Source: Planctomycetaceae bacterium (lineage in GTDB: Bacteria > Planctomycetota > Planctomycetia > Gemmatales > Gemmataceae). From it: a stretch of 64,000 bases of DNA. Under the pieces are notes generated by a model, which did not search any database, had not been told where the DNA came from, and worked only from the letters and a program-made list of their open reading frames with translations. The position numbers and the translations under genes were made by a program. Shown here piece after piece: positions 42,730 to 50,651 of the stretch (positions within the stretch are counted from its first letter, which is position 1; each line of letters starts with the position of its first letter). The stretch covers positions 1 through 64,000 of the forward strand of contig PNLP01000027.1 of assembly GCA_013823135.1 (NCBI GenBank), in the 5' to 3' direction.

Positions 42730-43923
42730 TCAATGCGAAACCTTGTCCGCGCCGGGGAGCACGGCCTGGAAGTCACGGCCGATGCGGTCGATGTATGAGG
42801 TGAGCAGTTGCTCCACTCGTTCCGGCGTGTCGGCGACTACCACGAAGCCGATGTGGTGCTTCATGTCCAATCGGTAGACGATCTCGGGATCGGAGAAGCC
42901 CGACGTGTCGGGCTTCTCCTGTTTCGCGAGCGAGGTAACCACTCCACCGAATCGTTGCTTCAATCGCGGTAATCGGTATTCGTTCGTACCCCGTGCAGCT
43001 TCGAGTGCGGCCCATTCGCCCCACAGGTTCACACCCGTCGCGTGTTCCACCATCTCGGCCGTGTTCGCGCCACCAACTCGGGCTGATGTCTCGATGAAGT
43101 AGAACTTCCCGTCGGCGTGCGCCCGCATGAATTCCGTGTGTGACGCACCCCAGCCCAGCCCGAAGCCGCTGAGTACCTTCGCGTTGGCCTCGCGCAATGC
43201 CGCCACTTCGGGCCGGTCGCGAGGAACCGTGCGAGTCGCGTAGACGCCGCCACCCTGATACACGTCGAGCAGCGGTCGCCAGTAGCCGTTCACCTCGGCA
43301 AACACGACCTTGCCGTTCTCGCTGAGTGAATCGACGTGGTACAGATCGCCTGGCACCATTTGCTCGATCAGGTGGAACGAGCGGTCGTCGCCGAGTTCGT
43401 GGATCCGTTGCAAGGCTTCGTCCGGCGTGTGAACCTTTCGGATGCCCGCAGCAGATGCCTCGCTTCGCGGCTTCACGAGCCACGGGCCGGGAACGCGGGC
43501 GAGGAATTCCTTCACGTCGTGTTCGTTGAACAGCGGGCAAAACTCGGGAATGAGGATCCCGAGTTCGCGGGCTTTTGTGCGCATGGCGAGCTTGTCGCGA
43601 AAGAAGCGGGCGGCCGAGTCGCCGTGGCCGGTGTCGGTCATGCGGAAGTGTTCGCGAAGATGTGCCCCGACCTCGATGTCGAAGTCGTCGAGTGCGACGA
43701 TGCGGTCGAACTTGAGGAAGCGAGTCAGGAACGCGACCGCGTTGATGAGCCCACGGCGATCGTGGAAGTTGTTCACCGCGAACACGTCGGTGCAGGCGTG
43801 CCGCGCCCACGGTTCCTTGAGTGCCGATTCGACGGTCAGTAGGTATACCGCGTGCCCATCAGCCTTGAGGCGTTCGAGGAAGCGGTTGCCTTTGAAGTAG
43901 CTGGCGACGCAGAGAAAATTCAT
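42730..43923 (-). CDS. ATP-grasp domain ligase
   Basis: 397 residues. After an N-terminal Rossmann-like region (MNFLCVASYFKGNRFLERL) comes an ATP-grasp core: FFRDKLAMRTKARELGILIP, the Lys-containing PWLVKPRSEASAAGI strand, FHLIEQMVPGDLYHVDSLSE, and the metal/substrate motif FYFIETSARVGGANTAEMVE. It is a carboxylate-amine or similar ligase with unknown substrates. ATG 43923 is chosen; the longer frame to 44040 would translate the inverted repeat upstream. No signal peptide, so cytoplasmic. Confidence 0.85.
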   Translation of the reverse strand: MNFLCVASYFKGNRFLERLKADGHAVYLLTVESALKEPWARHACTDVFAVNNFHDRRGLINAVAFLTRFLKFDRIVALDDFDIEVGAHLREHFRMTDTGHGDSAARFFRDKLAMRTKARELGILIPEFCPLFNEHDVKEFLARVPGPWLVKPRSEASAAGIRKVHTPDEALQRIHELGDDRSFHLIEQMVPGDLYHVDSLSENGKVVFAEVNGYWRPLLDVYQGGGVYATRTVPRDRPEVAALREANAKVLSGFGLGWGASHTEFMRAHADGKFYFIETSARVGGANTAEMVEHATGVNLWGEWAALEAARGTNEYRLPRLKQRFGGVVTSLAKQEKPDTSGFSDPEIVYRLDMKHHIGFVVVADTPERVEQLLTSYIDRIGRDFQAVLPGADKVSH

Positions 43924-43930
43924 AGGAAAC

Positions 43931-44035
43931 GCGGAGTGCGGAGTGCGGAATGCGGAATTCAGGAAACAGAAGACCGCGGCTACGTCTGTTGTTTTATTGT
44001 CTTTGATTCCGCAATCCGCATTCCGCACTCCGCAT
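43931..44035. repeat. Inverted repeat (GCGGAGTGCGGAATGCGGA)
   Basis: Left arm (43931-43960) begins GCGGAGTGCGGAGTGCGGAA and pairs with the right arm (44004-44035), which ends GCATTCCGCACTCCGC. The left arm also contains a short direct repeat of GCGGAGT. It fills the gap between two co-directional genes. Confidence 0.85.
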
Positions 44036-44036
44036 T

Positions 44037-45731
44037 TCACCTGATTCGTTCAAACATCACGGCGCGTTTACCGCGTGCGATCTCGCGCCAGCGTTCCGGG
44101 TGCGCGAGGAAGTACACCTCCCGGTTCGACTTCCCGTTGTTCGGCTTCGCCTCATCAGGCGGGTTCGAAGTGATGATGACCCGCTCGAAGCCCCACTTCG
44201 CTTGCCAGCCCTCGAACGTGACGCCGAAATCCTCAGGCGATGCACGGATCGCATCGACGTACTCTTGAAGCATGTCGTCGCCGTAGAGTTCGCAACGGTC
44301 GTCCATGAAAATCTTGAGCGACGGGGCGTAGTAGATCATGTAGCCACCAAGGTCGAGATCGTTGAAGATCCGCGTACCAGGGGGCACACTCGCGGCGTAT
44401 GCGTGAACCGCATCGTTCAGATCAACCGGAACCTCGTTCGTGTCCATTCGCACCCAGCCGTGACCAATCAGCGGAACCGGAACGCGGGCGATCTGCAGCT
44501 TGAACGCCAGCAGAACCACCACGGCCGGGATGACCCACCAGCGGTATCCGTTGCGAACAGTTGCAAGCCGTGCGGGGTCGTCTTCCGGGTTCCACGCGAG
44601 GGAACCGTCGCCGTTCTTTACGAGGTAACGGTGCCAGCAGGTATATCGCCACATGTCCGCGATGCAGACCGCCGCCGTGATCGCGAACAGCGGTCCCTGC
44701 CGGATGCTCTTGAATGTGAGCAGCAACCACACGAGCGGGATAAGCCAACTCAGGCGGGGCCACTTCGGAAGAGTTCCGAGCAGCAACGCCAGGTAGAATA
44801 TCCCCATAGCGATGATGATTATTCCGGTTTCGGAAGTCACATCCAGCGGCTTGTGTTCGCTGATAACGTTCGGCATCACCTTCGAGACGAGCAGTCGATA
44901 CCAGATGTCGAGCATCTTCAGCCCGTGGGCGTTCACCAGCGGCGTGAGGAGACATGCGACGACGATCCCGACCAGCAACCACGCCGTTCGCCAGTTTTGA
45001 ATGGGCGTGGCGTTTTGCGCTCGCCCGATCAGAAACATCACGGCGAGGCCATTCTTCTTGCCACGGACAAGTTTCTTGACGGTGTTTCGTGCTCGCCCGA
45101 TCAGAAACAACACGCCCCATCCGGCAACCGCCAGCCCGAGCGTCATCGTTCCACCGAGCACGCCGCCGTGCAGGTTCGTCCACAGCACATACAGCGGGAT
45201 CAGCCACACGAGCCGCCAGATGGAACACCAGCCGCGTTCGTAGTCGATCACGCACATCATCGTCCAGCCGAGGAACACGATGGTGAACATGTGCGGGCGG
45301 ACGTAGTAATGGAACGCCCCGACGAGCAGGCACCCGCCGACGAGCAACGCCGCGAGCATCGGCCCCATGCCGCCGCCGATGGTTGTGCCCGGAACGTCAG
45401 ACGTTGGCGCGACGATGCAGCGGCGGAAGATCATGGTGAACAGCAACGCCACGCCCGTGCTGAACGCGAGGAGCATGGTGTCGAAGCCGCCCATGCGGTG
45501 AGTCAGCGCCATGAGGACTTCCGAGCCCCACTGCTGCGGCACCCACGGCTTGTTCTCGAACGTGTAGCTGAACGGATCGGTTTGCGGCATCCCCTGGGTG
45601 AGGATGATCTCGCCAACCTTGATGTGCCAGAGGGAGCCGGGGTCCCAGAAACCACGCTCGCGGAACGCGAGCAGTAGCAACACCCAAACGAGCAGGAAGA
45701 ACAGCGTTTCGGGGCGAAGATACCGAGCCAC
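44037..45731 (-). CDS. Polytopic membrane protein with C-terminal soluble domain
   Basis: 564 residues. About ten hydrophobic helices occupy residues 10-425 (ETLFFLLVWVLLLLAFRERG; AALLVGGCLLVGAFHYYV; SWLIPLVWLLLTFKSI), followed by a soluble domain with LGGYMIYYAPSLKIFMDDRC. The first loop (FWDPGSLWHIKVGEIILTQG) recalls the loop after helix 1 of GT-C-type glycosyltransferases and related planctomycete membrane proteins, but I cannot name the family. The segment LFLIGRARN recurs 24 residues later because of a 19-base direct repeat, which looks like an in-frame duplication. Strand and order suggest expression with the ATP-grasp gene. Confidence 0.8.
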   Translation of the reverse strand: MARYLRPETLFFLLVWVLLLLAFRERGFWDPGSLWHIKVGEIILTQGMPQTDPFSYTFENKPWVPQQWGSEVLMALTHRMGGFDTMLLAFSTGVALLFTMIFRRCIVAPTSDVPGTTIGGGMGPMLAALLVGGCLLVGAFHYYVRPHMFTIVFLGWTMMCVIDYERGWCSIWRLVWLIPLYVLWTNLHGGVLGGTMTLGLAVAGWGVLFLIGRARNTVKKLVRGKKNGLAVMFLIGRAQNATPIQNWRTAWLLVGIVVACLLTPLVNAHGLKMLDIWYRLLVSKVMPNVISEHKPLDVTSETGIIIIAMGIFYLALLLGTLPKWPRLSWLIPLVWLLLTFKSIRQGPLFAITAAVCIADMWRYTCWHRYLVKNGDGSLAWNPEDDPARLATVRNGYRWWVIPAVVVLLAFKLQIARVPVPLIGHGWVRMDTNEVPVDLNDAVHAYAASVPPGTRIFNDLDLGGYMIYYAPSLKIFMDDRCELYGDDMLQEYVDAIRASPEDFGVTFEGWQAKWGFERVIITSNPPDEAKPNNGKSNREVYFLAHPERWREIARGKRAVMFERIR

Positions 45732-45824
45732 GATGAATCTCCCACAGCCGAACCGAAATGCCGCCGCTGGGAGTTTAGTACAGAATTGCGATTTGGGATT
45801 ACTCAGATTTGGCGAGCGGGTCTA

Positions 45825-45885
45825 TCCGAGCCCGAGCGCCAAGCGAGGGACAACGCTAACCACTCGCTGGCGCTCGGGCTCGGAC
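45825..45885. repeat. Inverted repeat, family 4
   Basis: Left arm TCCGAGCCCGAGCGCCAAGC (45825-45844) continues into GAGG and pairs with CTCGCTGGCGCTCGGGCTCGGA at about 45863-45885. Related copies are at 18377-18458 and 60614-60710. It is immediately preceded by TTTGGCGAGCGGG, the common outer edge of other families. Confidence 0.85.
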
Positions 45886-45899
45886 CGAGTGCAATCTCG

Positions 45900-47417
45900 T
45901 CACCCCGCAGCACGGGGGCGGCGTTCTTCCTCGTACTTGTGCAGCTTGTTGTACAGCGTCTTCAGGCTGATCCCGAGTTCCACCGAGGTCGCCTGCTTGT
46001 TCATGCCGTTCTTCGCGTACACCTGAAGGATGTACTCCATTTCCACGTCGGCCAGCGACTTCCCTCCCGCGCCCCCGGAAGCAGCGGCGGGCAACGGTGC
46101 CGAGGCCAGGCCGCCTGTCGGGAACGGGAGCGTTGTCGGTGCCGAACCGTAGTTCGCCGGTGCTGGGGCGTGCGACGGCGTCGCGACAGGCACTGTCAGC
46201 GGCACCGAGGCGAGTCGCGGGTTCCGCACGTCGTGCGGCAGGTGCTCCGGCATAATCATCTGCCCGCCCGACACGATCCACGCATACTCCATCGCGTTCG
46301 CCAGTTCCCGCACGTTCCCCTGCCAGTGGTAGTGCATCATCATCTGGAGTGCCTGCGGGCTGAGCAGATGCGCAACCGTTTCCATCGGCCGCTTCGCGTG
46401 CCGGGCCAGCAGGTGCCGGGCCAGGTCTGGGATATCCTCGCGGCGATCCCGCAGCGGCGGCAGGTGAATGTGGAACATGTTCAGCCGGAACAGCAAGTCC
46501 TCGCGGAACTGTCCGTCGGCGATCATCTGCCGCAAGTCCTTGTTCGTGGCGCACACGACTCGCACGTCCACCGTGATCGGGTGGTTGTCGCCGAGGCGTT
46601 GAATCTCGCCCGACTCCAGGAATCGCAGCAACTTCACCTGAATGTTCTTGTCGAGTTCACCGAGTTCATCGAGGAACACGGTGCCGCCGTTGGCGACCTC
46701 GAAGAACCCCTTCTGGTCGCGGTCCGCACCCGTGAACGCACCCTTGCGGTGGCCGAACAACTGGCTCTCGGCAAGGTTTTGGCTCAGCGAACCGCAGTTC
46801 ACCGGAACGAACGGCATCTCGCAACGCTTGCTCTTCAGGTAGATGTTACGAGCGACCACTTCCTTGCCCGTGCCGGTTTCGCCGGTGATGAGGCAACGGC
46901 CATCGGTTGGTCCGATGCGGTCGATGAACTGCTGCACCGGGATCATGGCCGGACTGCTGCCGATCACGCCGGGCGGTCCGTCGATCGCTTGCACACGGCT
47001 TTCGAGCGCCGCGGTCTTGTGCTTGAGTCGGCGCTTCTCCTGAATCCGAAGCAGCAACGCCTCGATGTCCGTGAGCTTGCACGGCTTCTGGAGGTAATCG
47101 AACGCGCCGAGCCGCAGCGCTTCGACGGCCGTTTCCGTGCTGCCGTAGCCCGTCATGATGACGGCTTCCGTGTCCGGCGAGACTTGCTTGAGTGCCGCGA
47201 GAACCTGCAAGCCGGCGCGGTCGTGCTCCATCCGCATGTCGAGGATTGCGGCGTCGAACGTCCCCTTCTTCACCGCCTCGATGCCCGACTTACTATCGGC
47301 GCAGACCGTGATCTCGTGCCCAAGGCGAGGAAGTTCCGTCCGCATGAATTCACGCAGTGGCGCTTCGTCGTCCACGAACAGGATTCGCAATCGGTTGTGT
47401 GCGGGAGTGGTAGCCAA
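45900..47417 (-). CDS. Sigma-54-dependent response regulator (NtrC/AtoC type)
   Basis: 505 residues in three domains. Residues about 8-125 are a receiver domain (RILFVDDEAPLREFMRTELP; phosphoacceptor Asp in AAILDMRM; Lys in YLQKPCKL). Residues about 160-400 are a sigma-54 AAA+ domain: Walker A GETGTGKE, the GAFTGA loop that contacts sigma-54, and Walker B FLDELGELD. The C-terminal helix-turn-helix of Fis type is GMNKQATSVELGISLKTLYN. It activates sigma-54 promoters after phosphorylation by the histidine kinase upstream. The start is TTG at 47417 with GGAG 7 bases before it. Confidence 0.93.
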   Translation of the reverse strand: MATTPAHNRLRILFVDDEAPLREFMRTELPRLGHEITVCADSKSGIEAVKKGTFDAAILDMRMEHDRAGLQVLAALKQVSPDTEAVIMTGYGSTETAVEALRLGAFDYLQKPCKLTDIEALLLRIQEKRRLKHKTAALESRVQAIDGPPGVIGSSPAMIPVQQFIDRIGPTDGRCLITGETGTGKEVVARNIYLKSKRCEMPFVPVNCGSLSQNLAESQLFGHRKGAFTGADRDQKGFFEVANGGTVFLDELGELDKNIQVKLLRFLESGEIQRLGDNHPITVDVRVVCATNKDLRQMIADGQFREDLLFRLNMFHIHLPPLRDRREDIPDLARHLLARHAKRPMETVAHLLSPQALQMMMHYHWQGNVRELANAMEYAWIVSGGQMIMPEHLPHDVRNPRLASVPLTVPVATPSHAPAPANYGSAPTTLPFPTGGLASAPLPAAASGGAGGKSLADVEMEYILQVYAKNGMNKQATSVELGISLKTLYNKLHKYEEERRPRAAG

Positions 47418-47437
47418 TCGCGGTCTCCGATTCTCAC

Positions 47438-47640
47438 ATTTCAGATTGCAGATGTTTGATTGAAGATTGAAAGACAGCAAACCTGTCGTTTCTCAACCAT
47501 CCATCAGCAACCGAAAGCCAGACATACCCAACTCGGCTTAAACATCAACCACAGCCTACCCAGTCAGTCTTTCCGATTTGAACGACACCAAGGCGGATCG
47601 CCAGTGTCTTTCAATCTGAAATCAAAAATCTGCAATCACC
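47438..47640. repeat. Inverted repeat between kinase and regulator genes
   Basis: TTTCAGATTGCAGATGTTTG (from 47439) continuing to GAAGATTGAAAGAC pairs imperfectly with GTCTTTCAATCTGAAATCAA...CTGCAATCACC at 47605-47640, with about 130 bases between. It is AT-richer than the surrounding genes. It lies within the likely kinase-regulator transcript. Confidence 0.7.
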
Positions 47641-47644
47641 AATA

Positions 47645-49282
47645 CTACGCGGCCCTCGCCCCTGGGAACGGCAACACCACCGGTTCCGGGTTCGATCCGC
47701 CTTCCGCGTTACCAGTCCCCGAGTCACGCAGCGGAACGTGAACCGTGAACGTGCTGCCGAGGCCCGGTCCGGGGCTGGTCGCCTCGATCGTTCCGCCGTG
47801 CTGGTCGATGATCTGATGGCTGATGAACAGCCCCAGCCCCGTTCCCTTGCCCGTGCGACTCTTCGTGAAGAACGGCTCGAAGATGTTCTGGAGCACGTCT
47901 GGTGTCATGCCGCAGCCGGTGTCGTTGAACGCGAGTTCGACCGAGTCGCCGACCGTTCGCAGCGAAATCGCAAGTTTGCCGCCCTCGTCCATGCTGTCCA
48001 GGGCGTTCACGATCATGTTCAGGATGACGCTCTTGAGGTCCTGCGAGTTGACCTGAGCGACGATGTATTCCGTCGGCTCGAAGACGATGTTCTTGCCGCG
48101 GCAATTCGGCAAGTGGCGGGCGACTTCGAGGACACCGCGAACCAGTGCACCCAGGTCCGTGGCTTCTCGCTTCTTCTCACCGGTCCGACTGAAGTCGAGA
48201 AGCTTGGTCGTGATTTCTTTGCAGCGCAACGCTTCCTGCTGAATCATCTTCAGATAGCGAGTGAGTACCTCGGCTTCCGCCGGGCCGCTGGCCGAACCGG
48301 CGGGTGCGCTGTTCATCTCATCGAGAACATCTTGCAAGCGGCGTTCCAGAGCTTCAGAGCAGAACAGAATGCTCGCCAGCGGGTTGTTGATTTCGTGCGA
48401 GACTCCGGCCGCGAGGAACCCGACCGACACCATCCGCTCGCTGCGGACGAGTTGCCGGCTGCGTTCGTTCACCTGGCGTGCGAGGTCGGCGTAGGTCGCG
48501 CCGAGTCGGGCGGTCATTGCGTTGAACTCGTCCGCGAGTTCCTGCAACTCGTCGCCGGATTCGAGCTTGATCGGGTGCTCGAAGTCGCCGCCGTGAACCC
48601 GCGAGATGCCGGCCTGGAGCTGGCGAATCGGCGTGAACATCCACACGCGGAAGTAGTACAGCAGCGTGAGCGTGAGGACGATGGCCCAGAAAGTCGCGAT
48701 TCGCACGACCCAGATGGATCGGTTGATGACCTTGTTCGACTGCTTGATGCCTGTCTGGATGTCGTCAATCAACGCCATCCGAAGGTGTTCGGTGCAGCGG
48801 CGGGCTTCGTCGTAGTGCGGCTTGACATGCTTCTTGAGCCGGATCGGGACGGTGACCCCGTCTTCCTCGGGTTTGTTTTCCTTGACCGCTTCGTGGAGTT
48901 TCTTCAGGTGCCCCTCAAGCTGGCTCACGAGTCCGGCTTCGAGGTCGCCACCGTCCGGGTCGAGTCCACGCATGACCGTGTCGGCGTTGATCCGTCGAAA
49001 TTCGGCCAGCTTCGTCTCGACAACTTCCAGGTCTTGCTCGAACTCACGAACCTCGGCAACCGCCGCGATCTGTTGGTCCGGCCCTTTGAGCGTCTCGACC
49101 AGACTGCTGACCAGTTCCAGTTCGACCATTTTCCATTCGGTCGTCCGTACCGTCGTGGTGTACGCGCGAATGCCGAACAGCGTGCCGGCGACGAGCAGCA
49201 GAATGCTGCTCACCACCAGTCCGAGCCCGAGCATCAGTTTGTACCGTAGCCGTCGCTGACGAGCCACCGGGATGACCTCCAT
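47645..49282 (-). CDS. Sensor histidine kinase
   Basis: 545 residues. Helix 1 (about residues 15-37) and helix 2 (about 190-212) flank a periplasmic helical sensor region of about 150 residues. A HAMP domain follows (FTPIRQLQAGISRVHGGDFE), then the His-phosphorylation domain with the H box SVGFLAAGVSHEINNPLASI, and a catalytic ATPase domain with N box VILNMIVNALDSMDEG, G1 FNDTGCGMTP and G2 GKGTGLGLFISHQI. It probably phosphorylates the NtrC-type regulator downstream. The signal sensed is unknown. ATG 49282 is favoured over an open frame to 49324. Confidence 0.93.
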   Translation of the reverse strand: MEVIPVARQRRLRYKLMLGLGLVVSSILLLVAGTLFGIRAYTTTVRTTEWKMVELELVSSLVETLKGPDQQIAAVAEVREFEQDLEVVETKLAEFRRINADTVMRGLDPDGGDLEAGLVSQLEGHLKKLHEAVKENKPEEDGVTVPIRLKKHVKPHYDEARRCTEHLRMALIDDIQTGIKQSNKVINRSIWVVRIATFWAIVLTLTLLYYFRVWMFTPIRQLQAGISRVHGGDFEHPIKLESGDELQELADEFNAMTARLGATYADLARQVNERSRQLVRSERMVSVGFLAAGVSHEINNPLASILFCSEALERRLQDVLDEMNSAPAGSASGPAEAEVLTRYLKMIQQEALRCKEITTKLLDFSRTGEKKREATDLGALVRGVLEVARHLPNCRGKNIVFEPTEYIVAQVNSQDLKSVILNMIVNALDSMDEGGKLAISLRTVGDSVELAFNDTGCGMTPDVLQNIFEPFFTKSRTGKGTGLGLFISHQIIDQHGGTIEATSPGPGLGSTFTVHVPLRDSGTGNAEGGSNPEPVVLPFPGARAA

Positions 49283-49571
49283 GCCACGCACCGCGGTCCT
49301 TCCGTGAACCGTGCGCGCTCTCAAAGCCGCGGGACTGTACCAAGTGCGTTCTTACAAGACGAGAGCATTTTTTTCCGAGTCGCCCGGACGGACTTACAAG
49401 AGTTTTGCGCCCGCCTGACCATCCACACAGTTGTGCACTTGTGCAGGCGCGAAACTGCGTGAAAATCCCGGATTTCGCACGTGGAACGCCCTCCCATTCC
49501 GGGGTCAATACAAAAACTTCACGCCTCACTCCAACCCCCGTCACTGCCTCCTTCAACACTCACGGTGGACG

Positions 49572-50489
49572 ATGCAAATCGGATTTGTGTCCGCGATCTT
49601 TCCCGATCTGAAGCTCGAAGAAGTCTTGGCGTTTGCCGCGGACGAAGGGTTCCCGTTCGTGGAGCTGATGTGCTGGCCCCCGGGCAAAGCAGATCGGCGA
49701 TACGCCGGGGTCACCCACCTGGACGTGAGCAACTTCACCGAGGAACAGGCGGAACACACCCGTGCGCTCATCGAACTGCACGGCGTCAAGATTTCCGGGT
49801 TGGGATACTACCCCAACCCCATGGATGCGGACCCGCAACACCGAAAGGCGGTTGGCGAGCACCTCGTGAAGGTGATCAGGGCGGCTCCGCGGATCGGTGT
49901 TCAGGTTGTGAACACATTTATCGGGCGGGATCACACCGCAACGGTGGCTGCCAACTTGACGCAGGTTCCCGAAGTGTGGCTCCCCATCGTGAAGGAAGCG
50001 AAGGCGGCCGGCGTTCGCATCGGGATCGAGCACTGCCCGATGTTGTTCTCGGATAACGAGTGGCCGGGCGGGAAGAACGTGGCCAGCACGCCCGAAGTCT
50101 GGCGACATTTGTTCCGGATGTTCGATGAGGTCGCACCGGGAACGGTGGGGTTGAACCTCGATCCATCGCACCTCGTGTGTCAGTTCATCGACTGTGGCCG
50201 GGTTATCCGGGAGTTTGGATCGCAGATCGTTCATGTTCACGCGAAGGACGAGCGGATCGACCGCGAACGCCTGTATCAGGTCGGGATCATGGGGCTGGGC
50301 TGGCACGTTCCGAAGTTGCCGGGCCTGGGCGACGTGAACTGGGGCGAGTTCTTCTCGGCGCTCACGGACACGGGCTACAAGGGGCCGGTCTGTGTGGAAG
50401 TGGAGGATCGTGCCTACGAGGGTTCGCTCGCCGAACGAAAGCGGGCACTCCGGCAGAGCAAGAAGTTCCTCGAACAGTTCATGGGCTAA
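49572..50489 (+). CDS. Sugar phosphate isomerase/epimerase (AP-endonuclease-2-type TIM barrel)
   Basis: 305 residues. The xylose-isomerase-like TIM barrel starts MQIGFVSAIFPDLKLEEVL. Putative metal ligands are Glu in VRIGIEHCPM, Asp and His in GLNLDPSHLV, His in VHVHAKDE, and Glu in VCVEVEDRAYEG. It is a probable divalent-metal-dependent sugar isomerase or epimerase in the cytoplasm; the substrate is unknown. It faces away from the kinase gene over a 289-base gap in which I see no repeat. A Gfo/Idh oxidoreductase lies nearby at 52 kb, a common partner in sugar catabolism, but a minus-strand gene is between. Confidence 0.88.
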   Translation: MQIGFVSAIFPDLKLEEVLAFAADEGFPFVELMCWPPGKADRRYAGVTHLDVSNFTEEQAEHTRALIELHGVKISGLGYYPNPMDADPQHRKAVGEHLVKVIRAAPRIGVQVVNTFIGRDHTATVAANLTQVPEVWLPIVKEAKAAGVRIGIEHCPMLFSDNEWPGGKNVASTPEVWRHLFRMFDEVAPGTVGLNLDPSHLVCQFIDCGRVIREFGSQIVHVHAKDERIDRERLYQVGIMGLGWHVPKLPGLGDVNWGEFFSALTDTGYKGPVCVEVEDRAYEGSLAERKRALRQSKKFLEQFMG

Positions 50490-50511
50490 TGCGAACCCAT
50501 GAGATTTTGTA

Positions 50512-50576
50512 GTTTGGTGGCACAGGCCAGAGGCCTGTGATTGCAAGACACAGGCCTCTGGCCTGTGCCACCAAAC
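50512..50576. repeat. Inverted repeat, family 6 (GGTGGCACAGGCCAGAGGCC)
   Basis: Perfect 28-bp arms at 50512-50539 and 50549-50576 begin GTTTGGTGGCACAGGCCAGA around the loop ATTGCAAGA. A degenerate copy with the identical loop is at 7111-7175. It is followed by a partial family-3 copy. Confidence 0.93.
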
Positions 50577-50596
50577 CCACCGTTTCGCAAGGTGAT

Positions 50597-50636
50597 GGTG
50601 GGGCTCGATCGCAAAGCCGGTCTCGACCCAGCCTAC
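50597..50636. repeat. Partial copy of inverted-repeat family 3
   Basis: GGTGGGGCTCGATCGCAAAG and the following CCGGTCTCGACCCAGCCTAC match the right arm of 42604-42694 almost exactly. The left arm is missing or truncated to CGTTTCGCAAGG just upstream. Confidence 0.8.
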
Positions 50637-50651
50637 AAAATCACGGACCCA

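Noticed and set aside
44100..45677. 525-codon plus-strand frame opposite the membrane protein
   Set aside because: The product is Arg/His/Asp-rich without hydrophobic segments or motifs; the opposite frame encodes clear membrane helices.
45786..49249. Long plus-strand frames opposite the response regulator and histidine kinase (45786-47459 and 47738-49249)
   Set aside because: They mirror the real genes and show no family motifs, while the minus strand has complete two-component domains.
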